64,000 bases of DNA from NCBI RefSeq assembly GCF_000753865.1, contig NZ_JQFW01000015.1, positions 553,916-617,915 of the forward strand, written 5' to 3'. The translations under genes were made by a program, and so were the position numbers. Shown one piece after another: positions 1-9,074 of this stretch; the first letter of the stretch is position 1, and every line of letters starts with the position of its first letter. Below the pieces are notes generated by a model that was given only the letters and a program-made list of their open reading frames with translations, was not told where the DNA came from and ran no database searches. The stretch comes from Alteromonas sp. LOR. Lineage in GTDB: Bacteria; Pseudomonadota; Gammaproteobacteria; Enterobacterales; Alteromonadaceae.

Positions 1-413
1 CCGAAGGGCAAGAAAACAAAATTATCTTTATTGCGGATGACTCCACAGTCGCAAGAAATCAGGTTAAAAAGGCGCTGACTTCATTAGGTCTTGAGATTGA
101 GCTCGCCAAAAATGGTCTTGAGGCGCTTAAGCGTTTAAAAGAAATTGCCGAAGAGTATGGCGATATTACTAAACGCGTTGGTGTTTTAGTTTCTGATATT
201 GAAATGCCTGAAATGGATGGCTATACGTTAACTGCAGAAATCAAGAATACGCCTGAACTGCAAAAGCTTCATGTTGTCCTTCACACCTCGTTAAGCGGCG
301 TATTCAATCAGGCTATGGTTCAGAAAGTGGGCGCCGATGACTTTATCGCAAAATTCCACCCTGACGAACTAGCGACCGCAGTGCAAAAATGGCTAATGAC
401 TGAATGCGAATAA
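1..413 (+). CDS. cheV: Chemotaxis coupling protein CheV, C-terminal receiver domain (5' truncated)
   Basis: The frame is open from base 3 and ends at TAA 411-413, so the start lies before the window. The visible ~136 residues form a CheY-like receiver: the acidic pair in IADDST, the phospho-acceptor Asp in SDIEMPEMDG, the Thr/Ser of HTSLSG and the Lys of FIAKF. CheV proteins are a CheW domain fused to such a receiver and couple receptors to CheA; the CheW half is not visible here. The call rests on the receiver, the YGDITKRVG insert typical of CheV and the position just before cheR and flgB, which is the standard order in Vibrio, Shewanella and Pseudomonas. Confidence 0.9.
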   Translation, partial: EGQENKIIFIADDSTVARNQVKKALTSLGLEIELAKNGLEALKRLKEIAEEYGDITKRVGVLVSDIEMPEMDGYTLTAEIKNTPELQKLHVVLHTSLSGVFNQAMVQKVGADDFIAKFHPDELATAVQKWLMTECE

Positions 414-428
414 CGGAGCACCAAGGGA

Positions 429-1259
429 TTGATTAATAAAGAGGTTTCGCCAGAGGGCTACCTAAAGTTTAGGCAGTTTTTAGAAAAGCAGTGTGGAATA
501 GTGCTTGGCGAAAACAAGCAGTATTTAGTACGAAGTCGACTGGCGTCTTTGCTGTATAAATACAGCTATAGCTCTGCGGATGAATTGATCAACGTGGTTG
601 TGCGCGGTCACGATCGCGGATTACTGCAAAGCGTGATCGATGCCATGACGACAAATGAAACCTTGTGGTTTCGCGATAACTACCCCTTTGATCTTCTCGT
701 GAAAGACTTACTTCCTGATTTGGCCAAAACCAACAGGAATATCAAAATTTGGAGTGCGGCTTGTTCCTCAGGTCAAGAACCCTACTCAATAGCAATGGCA
801 ATTTTAGAGTTTCAGCGACAGCGTCCTGGCATCTTGAGAGGAGGTGTTGATATTGTGGCGACAGATTTGTCATCTGAAATGCTGTCTAAGTGCGAGCTCG
901 GTGTTTACGATGAACTGTCTCTAGCGCGAGGACTTTCTCCACAGCGCAGACAAACGTTTTTCCAGCAGCACGAAATGGGGCGAATGCAGATAAAGCCAGA
1001 AGTGCGTCGCATGGTGACGTTTAAAAGTTTTAACTTATTGTCGAGCTATGCCGCCCTCGGCCGGTTTGATATCGTGTTTTGCCGTAACGTACTCATTTAT
1101 TTCTCTGCAGACGTGAAACAGCGGATACTGCAACAAATTGCCGGCCAGCTGCAGCCAAAAGGCGTTCTTTTCCTTGGCGCTTCTGAATCCATCAGTTCAG
1201 CCAGCGACACTTACTCTATGGTTAAATGCCAACCTGGCCTCTATTACCAAAAACGATAA
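429..1259 (+). CDS. cheR: Chemotaxis protein methyltransferase CheR
   Basis: CheR transfers methyl groups from S-adenosylmethionine to glutamates of chemoreceptors, opposing CheB. The 276 residues have the CheR layout: an N-terminal helical domain, then a SAM-binding Rossmann domain with WSAACSSGQEPYSIAM at about 110-125 and FDIVFCRNVLIYF near 213-225. The start is TTG at 429: the same frame has the cheV stop TAA at 411 and no ATG or GTG before it, and CGGAG at 414-418 gives normal spacing. It follows cheV by 15 bases and is probably co-transcribed with it. Confidence 0.95.
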   Translation: MINKEVSPEGYLKFRQFLEKQCGIVLGENKQYLVRSRLASLLYKYSYSSADELINVVVRGHDRGLLQSVIDAMTTNETLWFRDNYPFDLLVKDLLPDLAKTNRNIKIWSAACSSGQEPYSIAMAILEFQRQRPGILRGGVDIVATDLSSEMLSKCELGVYDELSLARGLSPQRRQTFFQQHEMGRMQIKPEVRRMVTFKSFNLLSSYAALGRFDIVFCRNVLIYFSADVKQRILQQIAGQLQPKGVLFLGASESISSASDTYSMVKCQPGLYYQKR

Positions 1260-1361
1260 AGTAGTATCAAAAAAGGTAGGGTAGTTGAAAGCTGAATTTT
1301 AAAGGCTTTTTTATTACCTGTTCCTCTTATTCCGCAAAATAACAAACGTCAAAATCCAAAC

Positions 1362-1377
1362 TGGCACTCGCCTTGCT
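1362..1377 (+). promoter_or_regulatory. Sigma-54 promoter for flgBCDE
   Basis: TGGCAC, five bases, TTGCT matches the -24/-12 consensus (TGGCAC-N5-TTGCW) exactly; GG and GC are 12 bases apart. The predicted transcript start is near 1388, 74 bases before flgB. FlrA or FlrC, both encoded here, are the likely activators. Confidence 0.88.
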
Positions 1378-1407
1378 AACTATTTCACTAGAAGGTAATT
1401 AATATCT

Positions 1408-1433
1408 TTCTGATGGGACAACACGCATCAGAA
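1408..1433 (+). promoter_or_regulatory. Hairpin in the flgB leader
   Basis: TTCTGATG (1408-1415) and CATCAGAA (1426-1433) form a perfect 8-bp stem with a 10-base loop inside the predicted flgB leader. It lies upstream of the ribosome site GGGG (1449-1452), so it may affect RNA stability rather than hide the ribosome site. Confidence 0.45.
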
Positions 1434-1461
1434 GGTGGTGAAAAGTTAGGGGTCATAGTCA

Positions 1462-1893
1462 ATGGCGATCAATCTAGATAAGTTAGTAGGGTTCCACGAA
1501 TCAGCGCTTAAGATCCGCACTGAGCGGATGGAAGTCATCTCTGGCAATCTAGCGAACGCTAACACTCCTGGCTACAAAGCAAAAGACATCGACTTTAACA
1601 AAGCCATGCAGTCAGCCCTGAACGAAGGTGTTCAGGGTCAACACAAAAGCACTGGTGGATTAGTTCGTACCAATGAACGCCACCTAAGCGGCAATCCTTC
1701 GTCAGTCGCGGCAAATTTTGACATGCAATACCGTATCCCTACTCAACCTGATACGGGTGATGGCAATACTGTTGAAGTTCAGTCTGAAAGGAATCGCTTC
1801 CTAGATAACGGACTTCGCTACCAAGCGAGTTTGCAGTTCTTAAACGGAAAGATTAAAGGCATGAAAAAAGCACTAGGCTCTGGAGGGCAGTAG
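1462..1893 (+). CDS. flgB: Flagellar proximal rod protein FlgB
   Basis: FlgB is one of the proximal rod subunits exported through the flagellar type III system. The 143-residue product has the N-terminal rod signature SGNLANANTPGYKAKDIDF at about 27-45 and a C-terminal helix (NRFLDNGLRYQASLQFLNGK) of the flagellar axial family; the length is normal for FlgB. ATG at 1462 follows AGTTAGGGG. It is the first gene of a flgBCDE transcript driven by the sigma-54 promoter at 1362, with flgC starting 2 bases after its stop. Confidence 0.97.
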   Translation: MAINLDKLVGFHESALKIRTERMEVISGNLANANTPGYKAKDIDFNKAMQSALNEGVQGQHKSTGGLVRTNERHLSGNPSSVAANFDMQYRIPTQPDTGDGNTVEVQSERNRFLDNGLRYQASLQFLNGKIKGMKKALGSGGQ

Positions 1894-1895
1894 CA

Positions 1896-2318
1896 ATGGG
1901 TTTATTTAACGTTATGCAGATATCAAGCACGGGTATGGAGGCGGAAAATGTTCGCCTTAACACCACGGCTAGTAATATCGCAAATGCAAATTCAGTGAGC
2001 AGCAGCTACGAAGAGACCTATCGTGCACGCCACCCCGTGTTTGCATCAGCATTGCAAGATGCAATGAACAGCCAGTCAAAAGGTGTGGGAGTTCAGGTTA
2101 AAGGTATCGTAGAAAGCGACGCGCCTTTACAAGTTGAGTATTCGCCCAACAACCCTATGGCTGATGCTGAAGGCTATATTTACAAGCCAAACGTGAATAT
2201 CGTCGAAGAAATGGCGAACATGATGTCGGCATCTAAAGCTTACGAAACAAACGTTCAAGTGGCTGACACCACGAAGCGTATTTTCCGCCGAGTATTGCAA
2301 TTAGGGCAAGGGCAATAA
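1896..2318 (+). CDS. flgC: Flagellar proximal rod protein FlgC
   Basis: FlgC is a proximal rod subunit. The 140 residues show the axial-protein N-terminus (ISSTGMEAENVRLNTTASNIANANS) and the C-terminal NVNIVEEMANMMSASKAYETNV motif that polymerises with the N-terminal helix. Length and both ends match the family. The start ATG at 1896 sits 2 bases after flgB, with GGAGGG inside the flgB end as ribosome site, indicating translational coupling. Confidence 0.97.
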   Translation: MGLFNVMQISSTGMEAENVRLNTTASNIANANSVSSSYEETYRARHPVFASALQDAMNSQSKGVGVQVKGIVESDAPLQVEYSPNNPMADAEGYIYKPNVNIVEEMANMMSASKAYETNVQVADTTKRIFRRVLQLGQGQ

Positions 2319-2349
2319 TGCGCGGTTGGGTTAATGTGAGGACAAACCA

Positions 2350-3036
2350 GTGAACACAATTAATAACACCGGCTTAAATACCGACCTCTACTGGCAAGAG
2401 GAAACGGTGAAAATAGCTGACGGTACGGAGCAGCAGCTTTCACAAGAAGATTTCTTCTCGATGCTGACAGAGCAGCTTGCTAATCAGGATCCAACAAAGC
2501 CAGTAGACAACGACCAAATGGTCGCCCAAATGACATCGTTTACTATGGCTGATGGTATCTCTCAGCTAAACGAAAAGTTTGAAACGTTTGCGTCGTCAAT
2601 GACGTCGAATCAGGCGCTTCAGGCTTCCAGCTTGATTGGTCAGAACGTGCTTGTTCAAGGCAACGTTGGTTTCAAAGGCAGCGACGGTGAAGGAATTTCT
2701 GGCGTCGTTGTAAATGAAGGCACTGTTCAGAATATGACGATAAGCATTGAGAACCAGTTTGGCGAAGTTGTCAAAACGATTGATGCTGGAACGCAAACTG
2801 CAGGAAACATCCAGTTTGATTGGGATGGGAAAGATCAGCAGGGCAATCTCATGCGTGCCGGTGAATATGTAATAAGCGCCACGGGCGAATTAAACGGCGA
2901 GGGTGTACAGCTGAACACAGCGGTCAATCGTCATGTAGGTAGCGTAAGCTTGGCTGGAAGCGGTCAAGGTGTCATTTTGAATTTGGATGGTGATGTCAGT
3001 ATTAATCTTGACGACGTCATTCAAATCGGCAGTTAG
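2350..3036 (+). CDS. flgD: Hook cap / hook assembly scaffold FlgD
   Basis: FlgD caps the growing hook and is required for FlgE polymerisation. The 228 residues contain the N-terminal FlgD motif LSQEDFFSMLTEQLANQDPT at about 30-49 and NDQMVAQMTSFTMADGI, followed by the FlgD Ig-like/tudor region with WDGKDQQGNLMRAGEY near 157-172. The start is GTG at 2350, preceded by GTGAGGAC. It lies 31 bases after flgC and 14 before flgE, in the same operon. Confidence 0.95.
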   Translation: MNTINNTGLNTDLYWQEETVKIADGTEQQLSQEDFFSMLTEQLANQDPTKPVDNDQMVAQMTSFTMADGISQLNEKFETFASSMTSNQALQASSLIGQNVLVQGNVGFKGSDGEGISGVVVNEGTVQNMTISIENQFGEVVKTIDAGTQTAGNIQFDWDGKDQQGNLMRAGEYVISATGELNGEGVQLNTAVNRHVGSVSLAGSGQGVILNLDGDVSINLDDVIQIGS

Positions 3037-3050
3037 TAGGAGAATTAATA

Positions 3051-4436
3051 ATGTCTTTTAATATTGCACTGAGCGGTGTATCAGCCGCGCAAAAAGATTT
3101 GGATGTAACCGCCAATAACATTGCAAACGTCAACACTGTTGGCTTCAAAGAATCACGGGCAGAGTTTGGTGACGTGTACGCAGCATCATTACTTGCAGGT
3201 GGTAAAACCAAAGTGGGTGATGGTGTGCTTACCCAGGAAGTTGCTCAGCAATTTTCACAAGGTAGTCTTCAGTTCACCAATACATCACTGGATCTCGCGA
3301 TAACGGGTAACGGCTTCTTTGCTACGGTCCCAGAAATAACTTCGCGAGATTTTTCATTCACTCGTGCAGGTCAATTTAAGCTGGACGACGATAATTTTGT
3401 TGTTAACAGCGCGGGCGATAATCTACTTGGATTCCCAGTTAATAACGACGGAACAAGCGCTTCTGTTGCATTGAGTACCACTGAACCTGTTCGTATTCCT
3501 GATTCATCGGGTTCACCTCAGCAGACGTCTGAAGTTGATATTCGAATGAACCTACCTGCGGGCGATGTGGGTCTAGATCCACAGGACTTTGACCCAGAAG
3601 ATCCCCTTACCTACAACGCAGCAACGTCTGTAACAGTGTATGACTCGTTAGGTGATAGTCATGTAATGACGTATTACTTTATAAAGGACAATGCACCTAC
3701 GGCAGATAACGAGTGGTATGTGGCAACAGCGGTTGATGATACGCTTGTAGACATGACCGATTCTACGGGTGCAGATACGGACCCAGCAACTGCGGTGAAT
3801 TCCGTTGGCGGAAATACAGGTAATGCAGTATCTGCCTCCAAACTGCTGTTTTCTCAAGGTGGTGATTTTAACGGAATGGAGACGCCAGATGGTCTCCCCA
3901 CGTTAGATTTTAAGATGCAAACTGAAGCGTTGGGCGCTGGGATTCTTGCAAACGGTTCAGATCCAACCCAACAAATTAGCATCGATTTTAATCTAGATGT
4001 TAACAATGCAACGCCAAATGAACCCACTCAGTTTGCTTCCGCATTCGAGGTAACGTCACTAGAGCAAGATGGCCTGCCAGTAGGCCGTTTGACCGGTATT
4101 GATATCGGGCCGGATGGATTGGTAAGAGCAACTTTCTCAAACGGTACGTCTGAGCCCATTGTCCGCGTTGCGCTAGTTAGATTTTCTAATGAGCAAGGCC
4201 TAACGCAGGAAAGTGGTACTCAGTGGAAAGAAAGTATTCTTTCAGGCGAGGCTCTTGCGGGTGAGGCAACAACCGGAACCTACGGTGAAATAAACTCATC
4301 ATCACTAGAACAAGCCAACGTAAACTTGACCACTGAGCTTATCGACATGATCATCGCTCAGCGTAATTTCCAGGCCAACTCTCGAGCTCTGGAAGTGAAT
4401 AACTCACTTAACCAGACTATCTTGAATATCCGATAG
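3051..4436 (+). CDS. flgE: Flagellar hook protein FlgE
   Basis: FlgE builds the hook. The 461-residue protein begins MSFNIALSGVSAAQKDLDV with the NNIANVNTVGFKES axial signature, carries the LDLAITGNGFFAT segment of the FlgE/F/G family near 80-92, and ends with the C-terminal motif VNLTTELIDMIIAQRNFQAN. The central domains (about 120-370) are variable and acidic, as usual for hooks. ATG at 3051 follows AGGAG at good spacing. A strong terminator 56 bases downstream marks the end of the flgBCDE transcript. Confidence 0.97.
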   Translation: MSFNIALSGVSAAQKDLDVTANNIANVNTVGFKESRAEFGDVYAASLLAGGKTKVGDGVLTQEVAQQFSQGSLQFTNTSLDLAITGNGFFATVPEITSRDFSFTRAGQFKLDDDNFVVNSAGDNLLGFPVNNDGTSASVALSTTEPVRIPDSSGSPQQTSEVDIRMNLPAGDVGLDPQDFDPEDPLTYNAATSVTVYDSLGDSHVMTYYFIKDNAPTADNEWYVATAVDDTLVDMTDSTGADTDPATAVNSVGGNTGNAVSASKLLFSQGGDFNGMETPDGLPTLDFKMQTEALGAGILANGSDPTQQISIDFNLDVNNATPNEPTQFASAFEVTSLEQDGLPVGRLTGIDIGPDGLVRATFSNGTSEPIVRVALVRFSNEQGLTQESGTQWKESILSGEALAGEATTGTYGEINSSSLEQANVNLTTELIDMIIAQRNFQANSRALEVNNSLNQTILNIR

Positions 4437-4491
4437 GCGAAATGATATCGCGCGAAGTAGCTTAAAGTGGAAAAATAAAGCTAGCAAAATT

Positions 4492-4520
4492 AAAGCCGCA
4501 GATAGAATCTGCGGCTTTTT
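4492..4520 (+). terminator. Rho-independent terminator after flgE
   Basis: AAAGCCGCAGAT (4492-4503) pairs perfectly with ATCTGCGGCTTT (4507-4518) around a 3-base loop and is followed by further T residues. It separates the flgBCDE unit from the flgF promoter. Confidence 0.9.
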
Positions 4521-4592
4521 ATTACTTAAAATCAGAACGTTAGTTACATATCCTTACTCTAGTCAAAATCATCGCTCTAACTCCCACCATTC

Positions 4593-4608
4593 TGGCACTA
4601 CCTTTGCA
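4593..4608 (+). promoter_or_regulatory. Sigma-54 promoter for flgFGHIJKL
   Basis: TGGCAC, TACCT, TTGCA is a full match to the sigma-54 consensus with GG and GC 12 bases apart. The predicted start is near 4619, giving a short leader of about 28 bases before the flgF ATG at 4647. Confidence 0.88.
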
Positions 4609-4646
4609 ATCTTTGTATATGGTTTGAACAGAGTCAAAAGTCAGTC

Positions 4647-5390
4647 ATGGATAAACTTCTCTATATTGCAGCAAGCGGTGCGTCTCAAGACCTTATGGCG
4701 ACAGGTATTCGCTCGAATAACTTGGCCAACGCCCAAACGACAGGATTTAGAGCTCAGCTAGAGCAAGCACGAGCAATGCCGGCCTACGGCGAAGGTTTGC
4801 CTACCCGTGTTTTTTCAATGACTGAAAGCCCGTCTAATAACTATGAATCTGGCCCTATGATTAAAACTGACCGTGATTTAGATGTGGCAATTCAAGGAGA
4901 CGGTTGGTTTGCTGTTCAGGGCGACGACGGTCAAGAGGCCTATTCACGCAACGGAAACTTTAAATTAAGCACCGACGGAATTTTGACAGATGTTAACGGT
5001 CGCGCAGTGTTAGGGGATAACGGTCCGCTATTTTTGCCAGTGCCTCTTGATAATCTGACCATTGCTGCGGACGGAACACTGTCGATGAGACAGGTTGGCG
5101 CACCGGCTAATGTCATCGAGACGGTTGGCAGGTTAAAGCTAGTAAGCCCTAACTACTCGGATATGGAGCGTGGCACTGATGGTTTATTTCATATGAAAGA
5201 CCGCTCGGTGGCAGACCCATCAGCTAAAGTAAAAGTGATGTCGGGCATGCTTGAGGGCTCTAACGTAAACGCCGTTGAAGAAATGGTAGATATGATAAGC
5301 CTTCAGCGTCACTACGAGCTACAGGTAAAAGTCATGAAGCAAGCGGAAGAGCTCGATACCCGCGGTAATATGATGTTAAGAATTTTGTAA
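4647..5390 (+). CDS. flgF: Flagellar rod protein FlgF
   Basis: FlgF is a proximal rod subunit of the FlgE/F/G family. The 247 residues start MDKLLYIAASGASQDLMATG, carry SNNLANAQTTGFRAQLEQ, the LDVAIQGDGWFAVQGDDGQ motif near 84-102, and the C-terminal NVNAVEEMVDMISLQRHYELQ motif. Length is typical. The ribosome site is weak (AGAGTCAAAAG), as the leader is short. It is the first gene after the sigma-54 promoter at 4593. Confidence 0.96.
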   Translation: MDKLLYIAASGASQDLMATGIRSNNLANAQTTGFRAQLEQARAMPAYGEGLPTRVFSMTESPSNNYESGPMIKTDRDLDVAIQGDGWFAVQGDDGQEAYSRNGNFKLSTDGILTDVNGRAVLGDNGPLFLPVPLDNLTIAADGTLSMRQVGAPANVIETVGRLKLVSPNYSDMERGTDGLFHMKDRSVADPSAKVKVMSGMLEGSNVNAVEEMVDMISLQRHYELQVKVMKQAEELDTRGNMMLRIL

Positions 5391-5412
5391 TAGCAGTTTT
5401 CAATTTTTGTTC

Positions 5413-5438
5413 AATATTTTTCTTTAATATTTTTCTTT
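5413..5438 (+). repeat. Exact 13-bp tandem duplication between flgF and flgG
   Basis: AATATTTTTCTTT occurs at 5413-5425 and again directly at 5426-5438 in the 86-base space before flgG. It looks like a replication-slippage product; no function is evident. Confidence 0.9.
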
Positions 5439-5476
5439 AACAGCAATACGTATCGTCGTGTTGTTTGGAGGTTAAC

Positions 5477-6265
5477 ATGCATCCAGCATTGTGGATTAGT
5501 AAAACCGGATTAGATGCCGCTCAAACTGACGTGGCTGTGGTTTCTAACAACTTAGCGAATGCCTCAACGGTAGGTTTTAAGAAAGACCGCGCCGTATTTG
5601 AAGATTTACTCTATCAAAACATCAACCAACCAGGCGGTAGGTCGTCTGCAGATACTGAGTTGCCATCAGGCCTTATGCTTGGCTCTGGTTCGAAAGTCGT
5701 GTCTACGCAAAAAGCCCATACTCAAGGCAATCTGCTAACCACTGACAACGCACTTGATTTATCTATTCAAGGGCGCGGCTACTTTGAGATTTTACAGCCA
5801 GACGGCACAACGGCCTACAGTAGAAATGGACAGTTTAGTTTAAACGATCAGGGTCAAATTGTGACCTCTGGCGCGGGCTATTTACTGCAGCCTCAGATAA
5901 CCATACCACCTGATGCACAGCAAATTACCATCTCTCAAGACGGGCAAGTAAGCGTGAGCATAAGGGGGCAGGCTCAGCCTCAGCAGCTAGGACAAATTAA
6001 CATTGCCGATTTTGTTAACCCAACAGGCCTGCAGCCAATTGGTCAAAATCTGTATTCAGAAACAGTGTCTAGCGGTTTCCCCAACCGAGGTGTTCCAGGT
6101 CTTCAGGGCCTAGGGATGTTAGCGCAGGGCGCGCTGGAAACATCGAACGTCAACGTAACGGAAGAGCTCGTTAATTTGATTGAAAGTCAGCGACTTTACG
6201 AAATGAACTCCAAAGTTATCTCATCAGTTGACCAAATGCTGGGTCAAGTCATTCAGCAGCTGTAG
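5477..6265 (+). CDS. flgG: Flagellar distal rod protein FlgG
   Basis: FlgG forms the distal rod. Starting at ATG 5477 the product is 262 residues, the usual FlgG length; GGAGG at 5467-5471 supports this start over an in-frame TTG at 5465. Diagnostic segments are MHPALWISKTGLDAAQTD, the NNLANASTVGFKKDRA signature, LDLSIQGRGYFEILQPDG near 93-110 and the C-terminal SNVNVTEELVNLIESQRLYE. flgH follows after 11 bases. Confidence 0.97.
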   Translation: MHPALWISKTGLDAAQTDVAVVSNNLANASTVGFKKDRAVFEDLLYQNINQPGGRSSADTELPSGLMLGSGSKVVSTQKAHTQGNLLTTDNALDLSIQGRGYFEILQPDGTTAYSRNGQFSLNDQGQIVTSGAGYLLQPQITIPPDAQQITISQDGQVSVSIRGQAQPQQLGQINIADFVNPTGLQPIGQNLYSETVSSGFPNRGVPGLQGLGMLAQGALETSNVNVTEELVNLIESQRLYEMNSKVISSVDQMLGQVIQQL

Positions 6266-6276
6266 GAGTGTTTACT

Positions 6277-6969
6277 ATGTATCGTTTCGGTTATTTTTTT
6301 ACTGCGCTAGTTGCTTTATCAGTAGTCACAGGGTGCGAGAGCACGCCTGATACACCGGTACAGGCAAACGATCCTTTTTATGCGCCAATTATTCCTGATT
6401 ATCCCAGAGAAACGATCATTGAAGACGGTTCACTATTTCGCGGTCATTTAGCAAGAAGCCTTTATTCTGATGTCACTGCGCGTCAAGTGGGTGACATCAT
6501 CACCGTTACGCTAAGTGAAAATACGGCGGCAACTAAGTCTGCAAACACGACTACATCAAGAGAAACTTCTGCCGAGCTTGACCCTATTATTGGGTTAGGT
6601 GGTAACGCGGTAAATATAGGTCGTGAATCCATACAGCTTGGCATTGATGGCTCAAACGATTTTGCCGGTGATGCTGCAGCTAACCAAACAAACAGCCTTC
6701 AAGGCAGTATCTCTGTCACCGTTGTGGATGTTTTGCCAAACAGCAATCTTGTGGTGCGGGGTGAGAAGTGGATGACCTTAAACCACGGCGATGAATATAT
6801 TCGGTTAACCGGGATAGTTAGACCGCTCGATATCGACCCAGACAATCAGGTTGAATCTACGCGCATAGCAAATGCGCGCATTCAATATAGTGGTACTGGA
6901 TCATTTGCCAATGCACAAGAGAAAGGATGGCTAGGTAAGTTCTTCTCTTCTACTTGGTGGCCGCTATAA
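6277..6969 (+). CDS. flgH: Outer-membrane L-ring lipoprotein FlgH
   Basis: FlgH forms the L ring around the rod in the outer membrane. From ATG 6277 (AGGAG at 6264-6268, better placed than for the in-frame GTG at 6268) the product is 230 residues with a signal peptide and lipobox ending VVTGC, putting the lipidated Cys at residue 20. The mature part contains the FlgH motifs SLYSDVTARQVGDIITV and ENTAATKSANT and the C-terminal LTGIVRPLDIDPDNQVES. flgI begins immediately after its stop. Confidence 0.96.
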   Translation: MYRFGYFFTALVALSVVTGCESTPDTPVQANDPFYAPIIPDYPRETIIEDGSLFRGHLARSLYSDVTARQVGDIITVTLSENTAATKSANTTTSRETSAELDPIIGLGGNAVNIGRESIQLGIDGSNDFAGDAAANQTNSLQGSISVTVVDVLPNSNLVVRGEKWMTLNHGDEYIRLTGIVRPLDIDPDNQVESTRIANARIQYSGTGSFANAQEKGWLGKFFSSTWWPL

Positions 6970-8091
6970 ATGATGGGGTTTCTTATGCGTGCTTTAACAT
7001 GTTTATTTGTTGCTTTATGCCTTTCAGGCGCAGCCAATGCTCAAAGGATCAAAGACGTAGCATCTATTCAAGGTGTACGTTCTAACCAGTTAATAGGCTA
7101 CGGACTGGTGGTAGGTTTGCCTGGAACGGGCGAGCAGAATCCGTTTACTGAACAAAGTTTTAGAACCATGCTCGCCAATTTTGGTATCCGCTTAGGTGCC
7201 GACGTGCGACCTAACGTTCGTAATGTTGCGGCCGTTGCAGTACATGCGGAGCTTCCTGCATTTAGCAAGCCCGGTCAAACAATTGATGTCACCGTTTCGT
7301 CGGTGGGCGAAGCGAAAAGCCTTCAAGGCGGCTCTCTACTACAAACCTTTCTTCGTGGTGTAAATGGCGAAGTATATGCCGTGGCCCAAGGAAGTTTAGT
7401 GGTCAGTGGTTTTGGTGCTGAGGGTGGCGATGGCTCGCGAATTGTGGTTAACACACCTACGGTAGGACGTATTCCAAACGGCGCCATGGTGGAAAGAGAA
7501 GTGCCAAGTGGTTTTGCAAATGGTGATTCGTTAACGCTTAACCTTCACTATCCAGATTTCACTACAGCGAAATCGCTGGCAGACACCATTAACGAACGCT
7601 TAGGTGCGCAGCCAGAAAATGGCTATGTCATTGCTACCCCCATTGATGCTGCCTCTGTTCGAGTATCGGCTCCCCGAGATGCAGGACAGCGTGTAGGCTT
7701 TCTCGCCACATTAGAAAACTTTGAATTTACCCCTGCCGAGGCTCCTGCTCGTGTGGTTATTAACAGCAGAACCGGCACCATTGTTATCGGTAGCGAGGTA
7801 CGTCTTCTTCCTGCCGCGATAACTCATGGAGGGCTAACTGTCACTATTTCAGAAAACCAGCAGGTTGCCCAGCCAAACGCTTTCGCAGATGGCGAAACAG
7901 TAGTTACCACACAATCTATCGTTGACGTAGATTTAGCCGACAGCCGAATGTTTAAGTTTGAGCCAGGCGTAACGCTTGACCAACTAGTGCGAGCAGTAAA
8001 CGAAGTGGGCGCAGCACCGGGCGATTTAATGGCAATCCTTGAGGCATTAAGGCAGGCCGGCGCATTACGCGGCGAACTGGTTATTATTTAG
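6970..8091 (+). CDS. flgI: Periplasmic P-ring protein FlgI
   Basis: FlgI assembles the P ring in the peptidoglycan layer. The product has a Sec signal peptide ([16 protein letters not shown], cleavage before QRIKD) followed by the family hallmark [20 protein letters not shown] and [12 protein letters not shown]; the rest aligns in character with FlgI throughout. The start could be ATG 6970, directly after the flgH stop, or ATG 6985, which has GGGG just upstream; only the signal-peptide length changes. Confidence 0.95.
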   Translation: MMGFLMRALTCLFVALCLSGAANAQRIKDVASIQGVRSNQLIGYGLVVGLPGTGEQNPFTEQSFRTMLANFGIRLGADVRPNVRNVAAVAVHAELPAFSKPGQTIDVTVSSVGEAKSLQGGSLLQTFLRGVNGEVYAVAQGSLVVSGFGAEGGDGSRIVVNTPTVGRIPNGAMVEREVPSGFANGDSLTLNLHYPDFTTAKSLADTINERLGAQPENGYVIATPIDAASVRVSAPRDAGQRVGFLATLENFEFTPAEAPARVVINSRTGTIVIGSEVRLLPAAITHGGLTVTISENQQVAQPNAFADGETVVTTQSIVDVDLADSRMFKFEPGVTLDQLVRAVNEVGAAPGDLMAILEALRQAGALRGELVII

Positions 8092-8103
8092 AGGCTTACG
8101 ATA

Positions 8104-9060
8104 ATGGACGCACTCAGCACAAAAGGCCAGCTTGATATGGCACGCAACGTTCACGATATGGGCAGCATCAACAAGATGCGCGAAGCCATAGCGTCGGGCG
8201 ATGAAACTGTATTGCAAGAAGCAGCAGAGCAGTTCGAAGCGATTTTTGTACAGATGATGCTTAAGTCCATGCGTAAAGCTCAAGACGCATTAGCCGACGA
8301 AGACAGCCCTTTTAATTCACAGCAAGTAAAGTTTTATCGCGATATGCACGACCAACAGCTAGCCACGGATTTGACCGCTGGCGGTGGAATGGGTCTTGCC
8401 GATGTGATTGTGAAGCAGCTTGGCCAAACCGAAGAAAGCTACACGCCAGCTAGCGTTATACGCAGCGACGGCAATTTATCTTCGCTTAATCAACACCGCG
8501 CTGAGTCTATATCTCAGGCACAAGATGTAGCGTTATCCTCGCACTCTATGGGCAGCAAAAGTGCTCATAAGGAAGCGATGTTCGATAGTCCTGAGCAATT
8601 TGTTGAGTCACTTATGCCACATGCTGAAAAAATAGCTGAAAAGTATGGCATGGATGCAAAAGCGATAGTGTCGCAAGCTGCGGTTGAAACCGGTTGGGGA
8701 AAATTTGTTATTCACTCAGCCGACGGTAAAAGCTCCCATAACCTATTTGGAATAAAAGCAAATAGCGAGTGGAAAGGAGAGCAGGCCGTAGTTGACACGC
8801 TTGAATTCAACGGTTTGGTTCCACAGAAACAAAAAGCAGCGTTTAGAGCATACAGCTCTATTGAAGATGCAATGGATGACTATGGACGATTTATTGCTAC
8901 GCAGCCACGCTACAGTGACGCAGTGAAAGCTGCAGGTAATGCCACAGAGTATACCCAAGCATTGCAGAACGCAGGTTATGCAACCGACCCACACTACGCC
9001 AATAAGATCATGTCTGTTTACAACAGCGATAGACTTAATGCGCTGATACCGCAGAGATAG
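8104..9060 (+). CDS. flgJ: Rod cap and peptidoglycan hydrolase FlgJ
   Basis: The 318-residue protein is the dual-domain gammaproteobacterial FlgJ: an N-terminal rod-binding domain (AAEQFEAIFVQMMLKSMRKA at about 40-59) and a C-terminal glucosaminidase-family domain from about 165 with IVSQAAVETGWGKF, whose Glu is the expected catalytic acid, and NLFGIKA downstream. It opens a hole in peptidoglycan for the growing rod. It lies 12 bases after flgI and 14 before flgK. Confidence 0.95.
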   Translation: MDALSTKGQLDMARNVHDMGSINKMREAIASGDETVLQEAAEQFEAIFVQMMLKSMRKAQDALADEDSPFNSQQVKFYRDMHDQQLATDLTAGGGMGLADVIVKQLGQTEESYTPASVIRSDGNLSSLNQHRAESISQAQDVALSSHSMGSKSAHKEAMFDSPEQFVESLMPHAEKIAEKYGMDAKAIVSQAAVETGWGKFVIHSADGKSSHNLFGIKANSEWKGEQAVVDTLEFNGLVPQKQKAAFRAYSSIEDAMDDYGRFIATQPRYSDAVKAAGNATEYTQALQNAGYATDPHYANKIMSVYNSDRLNALIPQR

Positions 9061-9074
9061 GGGAGGCATACACC